From positions 372,001 through 436,000 of the forward strand of contig JBBCJU010000008.1 of NCBI GenBank assembly GCA_037190145.1: a stretch of DNA of 64,000 nt. Reading direction: 5' to 3'. This document shows, in pieces, positions 35,203 through 44,811 of this stretch. The notes beneath the pieces were generated by a model. The model ran no database searches, was not told the DNA's origin, and worked only from the letters and a program-made list of their open reading frames with translations. Position 1 is the first letter of the stretch. Each line of letters begins with the position of its first letter. Source of the stretch: 55-13 sp037190145 (GTDB taxonomy: Bacteria; Armatimonadota; Fimbriimonadia; Fimbriimonadales; Fimbriimonadaceae). Position numbers and translations under genes: made by a program.

Positions 35203-36701
35203 TTCGGCCTTCTGAACCCGCCATCATCACCATTTTTGGTGCCAATGGCGACCTCGCGAAGCGCAAGCTTTTGCCCGCCCTTTTCAATCTCTACCACGAG
35301 AAGCTTCTGCCCGAAAAATTCCTGATCGTTGGCAATGGGCGCCGTGGTGATCTGGAGACTTGGAAAGCCGACATGAAGGAAGGGGTGGAGAAGTTTTCGC
35401 GTCGAGGAAAACCAGATGCAGGGGAGTGGGACGCTTTTGCTCAAAATCTGCGATTTGCTTTTGGCGGATTGGGTGATCGAGACCTCTACCAAGGCCTATG
35501 TGGTCTTATCACAGGTTCGGAGAATGAATGGGGGGAGGCGGCAAACCGACTTTACTATCTCAGTATTCCTCCCTCAATGATTGAGCCGGCGATCAAGGGG
35601 TTGGACGAAGCAGGTTTAAGCACCGATAAGCAGCATGATCGGGTCGTCATTGAGAAGCCTTTTGGAACCGATTTGAAGTCCGCGGAAGACTTGAATGCAA
35701 AAGTCATGGCGGCCTTTGCGGAGTGCCAAGTCTATCGAATTGATCATTATTTGGGCAAAGAAACGGTACAAAACCTTCTCGCCTTCAGGTTTGCGAACGC
35801 GCTCTTTGAGCCTGTCTGGAATCGACGCTATATCGACCATGTTCAGATAACGGTCGCTGAAGAGGTTGGAGTAGAGAGCCGAGGAGCTTTCTACGAGTCG
35901 GCTGGCGCGTTGCGAGACATGATTCAAAATCATCTTCTCCAAGTGATGTGCATGATCGCGATGGAGCCTCCGGTTTCATTTGAAGCGGACGAGGTTCGCA
36001 ACAAAAAGGTGGACGTCTTGAAGGCGGTGCGTCCGATCCCTGAGGGTGAGCTCTACAAGTATGCCGTTCGAGGGCAATACGGGAAAGGTTTCAGTTGTGG
36101 GGAACCTGTTTCAGGCTATCGGCAAGAGGAAGGTGTTGATACGGAATCTTCTACCGAAACCTATGCCGCACTGAAGCTTTATGTGAATAATTGGCGTTGG
36201 CAGAACGTTCCTTTCTACTTGCGGACGGGCAAAAGGATGCCTCGCAAAATGAGCCAGGTAAGTATTGAGTTCAAACCGGTCCCTCATCAGATTTTTCCAG
36301 GAACCGCGGGCGAGCATTTCGAGCCTAATCGCCTGATCATCAATATTGCACCTAAGGAAGGAATCGTCTTACGGTTCCAATCCAAACAACCTGGAAAAGG
36401 GATGCGGTTGCAGACGGTGAACATGGACTTTTACTACAGCGAGGCCTTTCACACGGAGCCTCCTGAAGCCTATGAGACGCTGCTTTATGACGTCATGCTG
36501 GGCGACTCCACACTCTTTATGCGCGCGGATCAAGAACACGCAGCTTGGTCGTTGATCCAGCCTATTCTGGATGCTTGGACGAATACCCCATCCGCGGATT
36601 TTCCGAACTACGGAGCAGGAACCTGGGGGCCAGAAGCAGGAGAAGCGCTGATCGCGCGAGACGGTCGGAGTTGGCACTCTATTCAGGTTGAGAGTCCCTA
36701 G
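35199..36701 (+). CDS. zwf: Glucose-6-phosphate 1-dehydrogenase
   Basis: Oxidises glucose-6-phosphate to 6-phosphogluconolactone with NADP (EC 1.1.1.49), the entry to the oxidative pentose phosphate pathway. The core is intact: FGANGDLAKRKLLPALFNLY, VIEKPFGTDLKSAEDLN, the active-site YRIDHYLGKETVQNLLAFRFAN, and FYLRTGKRMPRK. I use the TTG overlapping the gnd stop, giving LIRPSEPAIITIFGANGD; an ORF start 4 codons earlier lies inside gnd. At 500 residues it is normal. A 6-phosphogluconolactonase gene is not adjacent. With rpiB it covers most of the carbon flow to ribose-5-phosphate. Confidence 0.97.
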
Positions 36702-36794
36702 TTAATGTTGTCAATAATTTGATCATTTGAACAAAAGGTTCGGGGTTAATTCCTGGCATCTTCGTTCCACTTTGATGTCCGGGTAAATGTCTAT

Positions 36795-36816
36795 CTCCCC
36801 ACTAGGGAGTAACCTT
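36795..36816 (+). terminator. Weak terminator candidate after zwf
   Basis: CTCCC / GGGAG with a 5-base loop is followed after five bases by TTGTTTTG, within the 208 bases between zwf and the next small gene. The short stem makes this uncertain. Nothing else is obvious in this gap. Confidence 0.35.
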
Positions 36817-36909
36817 GTTTTGTAAAGGTTTCAGATGGAAAGTTGATTGAATGTCGATGCTGGGGTGGGTCTTCTTCGTCGGATGGACGGTCATTTTCGT
36901 CTAATAGGC

Positions 36910-37173
36910 ATGAAGCAAACCTCAATTGCGAGTGCAAAAACGGAAGAGTTTGCACCGCTGATGCCGATCGACGTTATTCGACCGCCTCATCAGAGGGGCG
37001 ATTTCTCGCAGCCGGACATGATCCCGCCGCAAGAGACTCCAGAGCTTATCGAGTCGGAACTGGAGGATCAAGAGACACCGACTGAAGATGATCTATACAA
37101 AGGAGATAGGAATGCACCTGCTGAGGCTCCACATCCTTTAGCGGAACCATCAGCATCTCCTGAACCGCTCTAA
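36910..37173 (+). CDS. Small acidic, proline-rich protein of unknown function
   Basis: An 87-residue protein starting MKQTSIASAKTEEFAPLMP. It is rich in P, E and D (QPDMIPPQETPELIESELED, HPLAEPSASPEPL), has no hydrophobic segment and is likely disordered. The frame is open upstream to an ATG at 36847, but that part looks random. No family is recognised. It is convergent with an exported esterase gene. It might be a real but fast-evolving gene or a spurious one; the codon choice is similar to neighbours. Confidence 0.45.
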   Translation: MKQTSIASAKTEEFAPLMPIDVIRPPHQRGDFSQPDMIPPQETPELIESELEDQETPTEDDLYKGDRNAPAEAPHPLAEPSASPEPL

Positions 37174-37194
37174 GGCTTAACATTAGGCTGAACC

Positions 37195-38346
37195 TTACGG
37201 GTTCAGCCACCACTTCAGCGCTTGGTGGAAAACTTTGCGAGCGTGCTTTGTGTTGTGAAAACCCTTACCGGGCACCCAAACGTAGTCGTAGCCTTTGTAC
37301 TTCAATGCAGATTCCATTTGCAGATTACAAATCCACCAGCTTCCATGATCATTGTTGAGATCATTTGAGCCATCTTGAAGGAAAACCCGAATGGGTTTTG
37401 TTGGGTTCTTTCTGATCAAGAACGGATAGTTGTGGCCCCCGTCCCGCTTACTCTCACCGCTCGCGATGTTTGAGAAACTGCCGATAAAGCTGATCGCAGT
37501 ACCAAACTGATCCGGTCTTTCCCAGCAAGCAGTAAAGCTACAGATGCCGCCCGAACTCATTCCCGTCAAGGCCCGCTTGGTGGGGTCTTTGCTCAGCTTA
37601 ACAACCTTTTCGACCTGAGGCAGAATCTCATTTATGAGGAAGTCACTGTATTTGGGGCTTAGAGAATCGTATTCATGGGAACGATTGCTATAGGTTCCTG
37701 GTGTGTCCTGTCCAGGCTCAATAAAGACCCCAACGGTAGGAGGGATCAATCCTTCGCGCGCTGAGTTCTCCAGGCCGTTGGCAATCCAATCTCGATCCCA
37801 TTGCGCATCGCTCGCGATGAGGACGGGATACTCTTTTGCTGCATCCAGGTTCGGGGGGAGGTAGATGTACCACTTGCGGGTGGTTCCGCCGTAGATCTGG
37901 CTCTTCCACTCGCCCATCTCTCGAAGCTCGCCTTTTCTTCCACCTACTGGAGTTAGAGTAAACGGATTCGGCTCGTATACTTCAACCTGGATTCCAGGAC
38001 GATGGACTTTGCCATCTACTTGATAGTCGACAAGACACGCATCTCCATCCTGGAAATCCTGAACTGCGAGATGAAGGTTTTTATCCATCTTGGCAAGGTG
38101 GATGAATGGCTTTCCGGCTTGAGTCATCACAACTTTGTGATCGCCAGGTCCAGGATCGAGGGCAAACAATACGCGGGTGCCTTGCTCACGCGGATTCGCG
38201 CCTCTCTTTAGCTCATCTTCGGAAATAAACTTGCGAACCATCGCCTCTGCCGCAGGTCGATCTGTAGCAATCAGGTCCATCACCCGCTTGATATCAAGGC
38301 TTGAGGCTTTCATATGCAATAAGTAAAGCGCAGCCGCACTGAGCAT
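37195..38346 (-). CDS. Exported esterase of the enterochelin esterase-like (PF00756) family
   Basis: An alpha/beta hydrolase with an N-terminal immunoglobulin-like lead domain (about 55-130) and a catalytic domain from about 150 (KWYIYLPPNLDAAKEYPVLIA). The nucleophile is the serine in RALTGMSSGGICSFT, the acid is probably the aspartate in FLQDGSNDLNN, and the base is His in GKGFHNTKHA, giving a Ser-Asp-His triad. This shape matches Fes/IroD and related carbohydrate or phenolic esterases. The N-terminus (MLSAAALYLLHMKASS) is a short, weak signal. The substrate is unknown. The 5' end overlaps the neighbouring membrane-protein gene by 37 bases on the same strand. Confidence 0.85.
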   Translation of the reverse strand: MLSAAALYLLHMKASSLDIKRVMDLIATDRPAAEAMVRKFISEDELKRGANPREQGTRVLFALDPGPGDHKVVMTQAGKPFIHLAKMDKNLHLAVQDFQDGDACLVDYQVDGKVHRPGIQVEVYEPNPFTLTPVGGRKGELREMGEWKSQIYGGTTRKWYIYLPPNLDAAKEYPVLIASDAQWDRDWIANGLENSAREGLIPPTVGVFIEPGQDTPGTYSNRSHEYDSLSPKYSDFLINEILPQVEKVVKLSKDPTKRALTGMSSGGICSFTACWERPDQFGTAISFIGSFSNIASGESKRDGGHNYPFLIRKNPTKPIRVFLQDGSNDLNNDHGSWWICNLQMESALKYKGYDYVWVPGKGFHNTKHARKVFHQALKWWLNP

Positions 38347-38855
38347 GGATCGATTATAGGTGATCTTGGGCTTGTTAAGCCCTTAAATCGAAGGTTTGAA
38401 AAGCGAGCTTGTTTCTGGGAGTTGCGATAGGAGATTGCGCTTTCTTTTTCCAGCCAGAGTCGGGGTGCCCCAAGGATAAGGAGAATTGCGCAGTACCTGA
38501 CAAACATATCAGTCCAAGCTATTGGCTCCTGCTCAACAACTGCTATGGCTATAAGCACAAAAAGTAGGCCGGAAAATTCTATAGCCAGACTAGTAGTGAG
38601 ACCGATTGGTTTTGTTTTCTCAGTGATCTGGAACAAAGGACCTTCATGCATTTTTCGCTTCGCGAAATATCCAAGGACAAACGCCAGACAACCCAGAATG
38701 CATACCAATGCGACTGTGGTGGTTGCTCCGTCTTGGAATGTAGGTGCGTAAAAAGTGGAGAAAGCTAAGATAACTAATACAGCCAATCCAAATGTGGATA
38801 CCATCGAAGTAGTGAAACTTCGAATGTATTTACTTCTGGCCAGTACATCGTCCAC
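38310..38855 (-). CDS. Predicted four-helix membrane protein, unknown function
   Basis: A 181-residue protein with hydrophobic segments at about 20-38 (VSTFGLAVLVILAFSTFYA), 46-65, 88-106 and 115-133, joined by short basic loops (YFAKRKMHEGP). The C-terminal 45 residues are polar and basic (ARFSNLRFKGLTSPRSP). No family is recognised. It overlaps the start of the esterase gene by 37 bases in another frame of the same strand, so one of the two start/stop calls may be off; still, the hydrophobic pattern argues that this is a real gene. Confidence 0.55.
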   Translation of the reverse strand: MDDVLARSKYIRSFTTSMVSTFGLAVLVILAFSTFYAPTFQDGATTTVALVCILGCLAFVLGYFAKRKMHEGPLFQITEKTKPIGLTTSLAIEFSGLLFVLIAIAVVEQEPIAWTDMFVRYCAILLILGAPRLWLEKESAISYRNSQKQARFSNLRFKGLTSPRSPIIDPCSVRLRFTYCI

Positions 38856-38927
38856 TTTGTTTCAGATTGTAGCTTCTCGGCAAATCCTTTTTTCGCTACC
38901 GTCCTAAACCGAGTATCTTCTAGCTCT

Positions 38928-39770
38928 ATGCCCGAGCTTCCCGAAGTCCAAGTTGTCCGCCAAACCCTCGCCCGTGTTTTGAAAGGCAAGCGGATTGTGA
39001 AGGCGGAGGTCTTACGCGATGAAATCATGATGTTCGGTGTTGAGCCAGAGGTGATCCAGGCCGCATTGGAAGGGCGCAAGGTTACCGACATTGGGCGGCT
39101 AGGCAAATACTGGTGGCTAGAGTTTGAAGATCAGCCTTGGGTGTACGGACATCTTGGGATGAGTGGCTGGGTGAGGGAATTGGGAGTAGACTCTATTCGC
39201 CTCCGTGAGCATGGCAAAAAACCTTTTGATGATGAAGAGGGAAGACCTCGATTCTTGAAGGTGCTACTGGAAGCCGAGGATGGCGGACGGGTGGCTTTTA
39301 CTGATGGGCGACGTCTCGGGCGCCTATGGTTATCTACAGACCCGGTAAGCGACAAGAAGATGGAAAAGCTGGGGCGCGATGTTTATGACGATTTGCCCAC
39401 GGATGGCGAGTTGATCGATATGCTGAAAAAGCGGAAGGCTCCCATCAAAGCGTTATTGCTAGATCAGAAACTGTTTGCCGGGGTGGGAAACTGGATCGCT
39501 GATGAAGTGCTTTACTGGAGTCACATTGCCCCGAAGCGGCTTGGAAGTTCTCTCAGCGCGGACGAGGTTCGGGCACTGAGGGTTGCGATTGTGGACGTTG
39601 TAGCCAAGGCCGTAGAAGTTGGAGCCGATAAGGAGCAGTTCCCAAAGAACTGGTTGTTCCACCATCGATGGGAAGGCGCGCGCGGCGCGGAGTTTATCGA
39701 GGGCAAATCGATTGTCAGAGAAACCGTAGGGGGCAGAACGACCGCGTGGGTACCAGAGATTCAGAAATAG
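38928..39770 (+). CDS. mutM: Formamidopyrimidine-DNA glycosylase-like protein without zinc-finger cysteines
   Basis: Base-excision repair enzyme that removes oxidised purines such as 8-oxoguanine and cuts the strand (Fpg/Nei family). The catalytic start is PELPEVQVV with the N-terminal proline and the glutamate, K60 in LGKYWW, and the helix-two-turn-helix GVGNWIADEVLYW. The C-terminal zinc finger, normally PCxxCG...YCPxCQ, is present in shape (FHHRWEGARGAEFIEGKSIV, then GGRTTAWVPEIQK) but has no cysteine at all, a zincless finger as in NEIL1-type and some eukaryotic Fpg proteins. The finger arginine in GGRTT is kept. So it is probably active, but the finger works without metal. At 280 residues it is normal length. 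Confidence 0.88.
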   Translation: MPELPEVQVVRQTLARVLKGKRIVKAEVLRDEIMMFGVEPEVIQAALEGRKVTDIGRLGKYWWLEFEDQPWVYGHLGMSGWVRELGVDSIRLREHGKKPFDDEEGRPRFLKVLLEAEDGGRVAFTDGRRLGRLWLSTDPVSDKKMEKLGRDVYDDLPTDGELIDMLKKRKAPIKALLLDQKLFAGVGNWIADEVLYWSHIAPKRLGSSLSADEVRALRVAIVDVVAKAVEVGADKEQFPKNWLFHHRWEGARGAEFIEGKSIVRETVGGRTTAWVPEIQK

Positions 39771-39837
39771 GTTGCGATTTCGGAAGGGCCTAGGTCTTTA
39801 AAACGCGGAAGACGAGATTGGAGTCAGAGGCCTTGTA

Positions 39838-40437
39838 ATGACTCATTCGCGGAAGAAATGGGCGGCCGCTGCTGCCATTGGGTTGGTGGTGTTCGGTGGG
39901 ACGTTTCTACTGAATCGGAATGCACGAGATGAGCAACCGACTCCGTTGCCGATCATTCTTCGGCAAGTGCAGAGTCTTGGTGAGTTGAGAACGACTCGAT
40001 ACGCCTACGATAATGTTTTCGAGTATCGATCCTCCCTTCATGCGGCAGACTGGGCAAAGGCGATTCCCGGGGTTGAGTCCATGGTTAGCAGTTCCACGCG
40101 CAACTCGGCCTTGGTGTCTGCGACGGGCACGATTGAGGCGGGGATTGACCTGAAAAAAGCCAGCCTAGAAAGACAAGGCGATACCTTGGTAGTTAAGCTT
40201 CCTCGGCCGCGTCTTGAGCCACCGAAAGTTGATGCCAAAGTGCATTGGGCTCGCGATGGATTTTTCTGGCGAGATAACAATTTAGCCCTTAAAGCGCAAA
40301 GAGATGCGGGTAACCGATTCCGTGAAGCCAGCCTGCAGCAAGGCATTTTGCAGGAGGCAGAAAAGTCGGCAAGAGAGACCTTAACTGAGTTCCTAAGACC
40401 CATTGCCGGGGACAAGATCGAAGTTGTGGTTGGCTAA
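39838..40437 (+). CDS. DUF4230-type membrane-anchored protein
   Basis: One N-terminal helix (WAAAAAIGLVVFGGTFLLN, residues 8-26) and a soluble domain matching DUF4230 in outline: an opening LGELRTTRYAYDNVFEYRSS, a central SATGTIEAGIDLKKASLERQGDTLVVKLPRPRL, and a final FREASLQQGILQEAEKSARETLTEFL helix. DUF4230 proteins are membrane-linked and have no known function. It lies 18 bases before a UPF0182 gene, which suggests that the two are transcribed together; I infer a shared envelope role but cannot say which. Confidence 0.78.
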   Translation: MTHSRKKWAAAAAIGLVVFGGTFLLNRNARDEQPTPLPIILRQVQSLGELRTTRYAYDNVFEYRSSLHAADWAKAIPGVESMVSSSTRNSALVSATGTIEAGIDLKKASLERQGDTLVVKLPRPRLEPPKVDAKVHWARDGFFWRDNNLALKAQRDAGNRFREASLQQGILQEAEKSARETLTEFLRPIAGDKIEVVVG

Positions 40438-40455
40438 CACGAGTATAACGGGGGG

Positions 40456-43269
40456 ATGGATCCCAACCGAATTCCCCCAATTGAACTAGACCCGGCCGCT
40501 GTTCGGGTTGCTGCAAGAAGAGGCTGCGGTTGTGGCGTTATCTTTTTGCTAGGTTTCTTGTTGCTGGCGGCCCTCCGTCCGTATACCGAGTATCTGTGGT
40601 ACGCGCATGACATTCGCCATCCAGAAGTTATAACCGTCGGATACGCAACTCAAGGCACCCTTTTCGCAATCGGCTTTGTGATCTCGCTCTTGGCGTTTTA
40701 CTTTAGCCTTAAGATTGCGCTGAACCAGAGCATGGTCTACTTTGACCGCCCCCTTTCCTTTGGTCAAAGAATCGTCACCAATGCCATGGGTTGGATTCAG
40801 ACTCAAGGGCTTTTGCTTGTCAAGGTCGCCTCGGTTCTTTTTGCTATCTTCTCTGGCCTGAGCCTTGCTGGGAACTGGCAGGCTTGGCTTCTTAGCCGTA
40901 ATGCCGTCGAGTTTGGCAAAAAGGATCCGCTCTTGGGGCTGGACTTAGGTTTTTATGCTTTCAATCTCCCCTGGTACCAGGCCCTGGCAGGTTATGTTCT
41001 AGGATTAGTTGCTACTGTTTCTATCGCCACGATGGCTCTCTATATTGGGCTCCAGATGTTGGCGGCATTAGCAAAAATTGAGCTTGGTCGTCCTCAGGTT
41101 CGGCTTCATGTGTCAATTCTGATTGCGGCTACAGCCTTAGCGCTAGCGGCCCAAAATTGGATTAGCACGTACGCGTTTGGCACGATTCGGAGCGCGCAGT
41201 TTACGGGAGCTGGCTATTCCGCCATGGCGGAGATCACCGCGATGAAGGTTGTGGCGGTGGTGGCCCTTCTGGTCGCCATTATCACGCTGGGAAGTATCCG
41301 TTCTAAGGTTCCGTACCGGGCGGCAATGGGAAGCGGGATTTTCCTGGGAGCAACCTACTTGCTGGGTGTGATGATCATTCCATCCATCATTCAGCGAATT
41401 GCAGTAGAGCCAGACAAAATCGCAAAAGAAGGCCCTTATGCCAAGTTGGCTATCGAGATGACTCGATTCGCTTACGGGCTCGACAAGATTGATGTCCGAG
41501 ACTTTAGCGTTGCCGATGCTCCTACGCCGTCTGAAGTGAAGGCGGCGGAGAACACCCTATCAAACATGCGGCTGTGGGATCCGAAGATCATTCGCCGTAA
41601 CTTTGACGGCAACCAAAGCTTCCGTCGATACTACAGCTTTAATGATGTGGACATAGATCGGTACACCATCAATGGGAAACCGACTATGGTCATGCTGTCG
41701 CCCCGTGACATTCAAGTTCAAGGTCTAGAGGCTAATGCTCGATCTTGGGTGAATACACGGCTGCAATACACCCACGGCTTTGGAGTGGTGGTTTCTCAAG
41801 TGAATACGGCCAGCGCCAATGGACAGCCCAAGTTCCTAGTCAGCAATCTTCCTCCGGTCGGGCCTCCTGAACTGGAAATTAAGGAGCCGCGAATCTACTT
41901 CAGCGACTTCCGAGATGCAGGAATGGGAGACGACGATCAGTACGCTTTGGTAGATACCAAGGTTGATGAGTTCGACTATCTGATTGAGGACAAGGCTGTA
42001 ACTTATCGTTGGAAGGGTGGACGGGGCATTCCCATTGGCGGATTTTTCGCGAAGCTCGCCTTCTCTATTGTGATGACGGACGGCAACCTGTTGGTGAGCC
42101 AGAACATCACGGGCAATAGTCGCCTTCTCATGAATCGGTCAGTGCTGAAGCGGGCAAGTAAAACATTTCCGTTCTTGCGTTTTGACAACGATCCTTATCT
42201 GGTCATCCACGAAGGTCGCTTAGTGTGGATTCTGGATGGTTATACGGTTAATCGGTCAATCCCTTACAGTGACTTTACGCAAGGCGGCCTTGAGAACTTT
42301 AACTACATTCGAAATTCGGTGAAAACCACAATCGATGCCTATTCAGGAGAAGTGAAGGCGTATGCCATCGACGTGGATGATCCGGTCCTAAAGGCTTACC
42401 GAAAAATCTATCCCAAGCTTATACAAGACTTCTCCGAGTTTCCAAAGGGCTTGGAAGATAATCTGCGATATCCAGAGGATTTGTTGCAGATTCAGGCGTA
42501 TAAGTTGCAGCAATATCACGTGACGGATACCACGAGCTTCCTTAACAATGGTGACGCTTGGGATATTCCATTCCAACGCGTTCAAAGCGGTAACCGCGAA
42601 CAGATGAAGCCGTACTACGTGATGATGAAGTTGCCCGATGGCAACGATGAGGGGTTCATGCAAATACTGCCCTTTACGCCTCGAGAAAAGGGCAATATGG
42701 CGGGTTGGTTAGCCGCTCAATGTGACCCGGGTTCCCTTGGAAAGCTTGTTCTTTACAAGTACTCGAGAGGTAGCTTAATCGATGGCCCCGACCTGATGGA
42801 TTCTCGGTTCAGTCAAAACGAGACGATCTCGAATATGAACCGACTATTAAGCAATGACCAGAGTGAATTGCGTCCGGGCAACCTGCTGGTCGTTCCCATT
42901 GGACAAAGCGTGCTCTATGTAGAACCTCTGTTCTTAGAAAGTCGAAACACGGGTCAAACGATGCCCGAACTGCGTAAGGTTATTCTGGCGCTCAAGGACA
43001 AAATCGTGGTGGGAGATAACTACCAAGAGGCTTTGAATAAGCTTTTTGGTCCTGATTCAGGGGTTGATTCCAGTCCCGCGCAAACTCCGCCAGATACGGG
43101 GACGAAGACCCCAACCGCTCCGACTTCTCCAGAAGTAAAGGAAGTTCGCGAAGCGCTTAAGCTTCTGGATCAAGCGGAACAGGCGCTTCGTAGTGGCGAC
43201 TTTGCCAAGTACGGTGATCTGCAAAAGCAAGCTCGGGCGCGATTGCGCCAATTAGCGGACAATCCGTAA
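40456..43269 (+). CDS. UPF0182 family membrane protein
   Basis: A large conserved protein of unknown function found mainly in Actinobacteria, Cyanobacteria and a few other phyla. The N-terminal about 320 residues contain seven hydrophobic helices (for example VIFLLGFLLLAALRPYTEYLW at about 28-49 and FAIGFVISLLAFYFSLKIAL). A large non-membrane region follows with family signatures such as ENTLSNMRLWDPKIIRR and TRLQYTHGFGVVVSQVN and FLESRNTGQTMPELRKVI. The C-terminus carries a proline/threonine linker (PPDTGTKTPTAPTSP) and a helical tail. At 937 residues it is full length. A strong terminator follows. The biological role is not known in any organism I can name. Confidence 0.9.
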   Translation: MDPNRIPPIELDPAAVRVAARRGCGCGVIFLLGFLLLAALRPYTEYLWYAHDIRHPEVITVGYATQGTLFAIGFVISLLAFYFSLKIALNQSMVYFDRPLSFGQRIVTNAMGWIQTQGLLLVKVASVLFAIFSGLSLAGNWQAWLLSRNAVEFGKKDPLLGLDLGFYAFNLPWYQALAGYVLGLVATVSIATMALYIGLQMLAALAKIELGRPQVRLHVSILIAATALALAAQNWISTYAFGTIRSAQFTGAGYSAMAEITAMKVVAVVALLVAIITLGSIRSKVPYRAAMGSGIFLGATYLLGVMIIPSIIQRIAVEPDKIAKEGPYAKLAIEMTRFAYGLDKIDVRDFSVADAPTPSEVKAAENTLSNMRLWDPKIIRRNFDGNQSFRRYYSFNDVDIDRYTINGKPTMVMLSPRDIQVQGLEANARSWVNTRLQYTHGFGVVVSQVNTASANGQPKFLVSNLPPVGPPELEIKEPRIYFSDFRDAGMGDDDQYALVDTKVDEFDYLIEDKAVTYRWKGGRGIPIGGFFAKLAFSIVMTDGNLLVSQNITGNSRLLMNRSVLKRASKTFPFLRFDNDPYLVIHEGRLVWILDGYTVNRSIPYSDFTQGGLENFNYIRNSVKTTIDAYSGEVKAYAIDVDDPVLKAYRKIYPKLIQDFSEFPKGLEDNLRYPEDLLQIQAYKLQQYHVTDTTSFLNNGDAWDIPFQRVQSGNREQMKPYYVMMKLPDGNDEGFMQILPFTPREKGNMAGWLAAQCDPGSLGKLVLYKYSRGSLIDGPDLMDSRFSQNETISNMNRLLSNDQSELRPGNLLVVPIGQSVLYVEPLFLESRNTGQTMPELRKVILALKDKIVVGDNYQEALNKLFGPDSGVDSSPAQTPPDTGTKTPTAPTSPEVKEVREALKLLDQAEQALRSGDFAKYGDLQKQARARLRQLADNP

Positions 43270-43275
43270 AAAGGT

Positions 43276-43317
43276 GAACCTGGCTAACTATGCTCATAAG
43301 TTAGCCAGGTTCCTTTT
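43276..43317 (+). terminator. Strong Rho-independent terminator after UPF0182 gene
   Basis: A perfect 14-bp stem GAACCTGGCTAACT / AGTTAGCCAGGTTC with a 9-base loop ends in CTTTT. It closes the DUF4230/UPF0182 transcript. Confidence 0.88.
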
Positions 43318-43457
43318 CCCTTAACCCATTACTCTCCCTACACAGGTTCCTTTCATGGCTCTTGGGTGATCGTGTCCCTGGTGAATCAAGACCATCTATA
43401 CGGGGTTCGACCTAACCAAGCCACTGGATCATCAACTCCATGTCACAATAAGAATCC

Positions 43458-44807
43458 ATGGGCGAACTAGATTTCCCGCGCGATTTTGTCTGGGGCGCGG
43501 CGACCGCCAGTTACCAGATTGAGGGTGCCGCCAACCAAGGTGGCCGAGGCCGTTCAGTCTGGGACACCTTTAGCCACACCCCTGGCTTGGTTGAGAATGG
43601 CGACAATGGTGATGTTGCTTGCGACCATTACCACCGATATCCTGGCGATGTTGAGCTGATGTCTCAAATTGGTTTACAGACCTATCGCTTTTCGTTCGCC
43701 TGGCCACGCCTGCTGCCACAAGGGACCGGAGCGGTAAATCAGGAGGGTGTAGATTTCTATAACCGCCTTATCGACGCTCTTCTTGAGAAAGGAATTCAAC
43801 CTGCCGCAACTCTTTTCCATTGGGACTACCCTCAAGCTCTGCACGATGCTGGCGGATGGACGAACCCCGATGCTGGAAAGGTTTTTGGCGACTATGCAGA
43901 ACTATGCTTCAAGTCGTTTGGAGATCGCATTAAGTTCTGGATTACCCACAACGAGCCCTGGTGCTATTCGTACCTCGGCCATGAAGTGGCGGCTCATGCT
44001 CCTGGTGAGCGAGACCAAGTAAAGGCTTTTAAAGTTGCCCATGGGCTCCTCTTGGGCCATGGTGAGGCCGTGGCACGGTATCGAGCTCTAAATCAGGGAG
44101 GGAAGATTGGGATTACGACCAATCACCAACATCATCCTCCCTTGGACCCGAGTTCAGAATTAGACCAGAGAGCTTCTTCTCAGCAGAACGATTGGATGAA
44201 TGGTTGGTTCCTTGATCCCATTTACTTTGGCGACTATCCCGAGTACTTGAAGAAGAATTACCCTACGCCCGAATTCACGGATGAAGAGCGCAAATTGGTT
44301 TCCCAAAAAACAGACTTCATGGGTCTGAATTTCTATTCCGTATCTAAGGTTCGTTACAACGAAAGCGCCCATAACCAGGCTGAGCAGATTGATGTGCCAG
44401 AGATTCAGCACACAGACATGGGATGGATGGTCGTGCCAGATACTCTTCGGGAGACATTGGTTTACTCCCAAAATCGATGGAATCCAGATGAAATCTACAT
44501 TACGGAAAACGGCTGCGCCTTTGACTACCCAGTAGTAGATGGTCGAGTGCATGACGAGGATCGCGTCAACTTCTTGAAGAATTATATTGGGGCTGTTCGA
44601 CAATCCATGGATGAAGGCGCCAAAGTCAAAGGCTACTATGTTTGGAGTCTGCTTGATAACTTTGAGTGGGCGTTTGGATATTCCAAGAGATTTGGAATCG
44701 TTCATGTGGACTATCAAACTCAAGAGAGGACATTAAAGGACTCGGCTTACATGTACCGAGATTTGATCCGTGCGAACTCCCAGGCCCCCGTGGTAGTAGG
44801 CGTTTAG
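43458..44807 (+). CDS. Beta-glucosidase (glycoside hydrolase family 1)
   Basis: A retaining GH1 enzyme that hydrolyses beta-glucosides or related beta-glycosides. The N-terminal FVWGAATASYQIEGAAN, the acid/base glutamate in ITHNEPWCYSY and the nucleophile glutamate in YITENGCAFD are all present, with FEWAFGYSKRFGIVHVDY near the end. There is no signal peptide, so it should be cytoplasmic. At 449 residues it is the normal bacterial length. It is followed after 4 bases by tyrA, so the three genes may form one transcript although the functions differ. Exact substrate (cellobiose, lactose or others) is not determined. Confidence 0.95.
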   Translation: MGELDFPRDFVWGAATASYQIEGAANQGGRGRSVWDTFSHTPGLVENGDNGDVACDHYHRYPGDVELMSQIGLQTYRFSFAWPRLLPQGTGAVNQEGVDFYNRLIDALLEKGIQPAATLFHWDYPQALHDAGGWTNPDAGKVFGDYAELCFKSFGDRIKFWITHNEPWCYSYLGHEVAAHAPGERDQVKAFKVAHGLLLGHGEAVARYRALNQGGKIGITTNHQHHPPLDPSSELDQRASSQQNDWMNGWFLDPIYFGDYPEYLKKNYPTPEFTDEERKLVSQKTDFMGLNFYSVSKVRYNESAHNQAEQIDVPEIQHTDMGWMVVPDTLRETLVYSQNRWNPDEIYITENGCAFDYPVVDGRVHDEDRVNFLKNYIGAVRQSMDEGAKVKGYYVWSLLDNFEWAFGYSKRFGIVHVDYQTQERTLKDSAYMYRDLIRANSQAPVVVGV

Positions 44808-44811
44808 CTTC

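Noticed and set aside
37186..37208. Hairpin GGCTGAACC/GGTTCAGCC as a terminator
   Set aside because: It overlaps the last codons of the esterase gene and has no T run on either strand.
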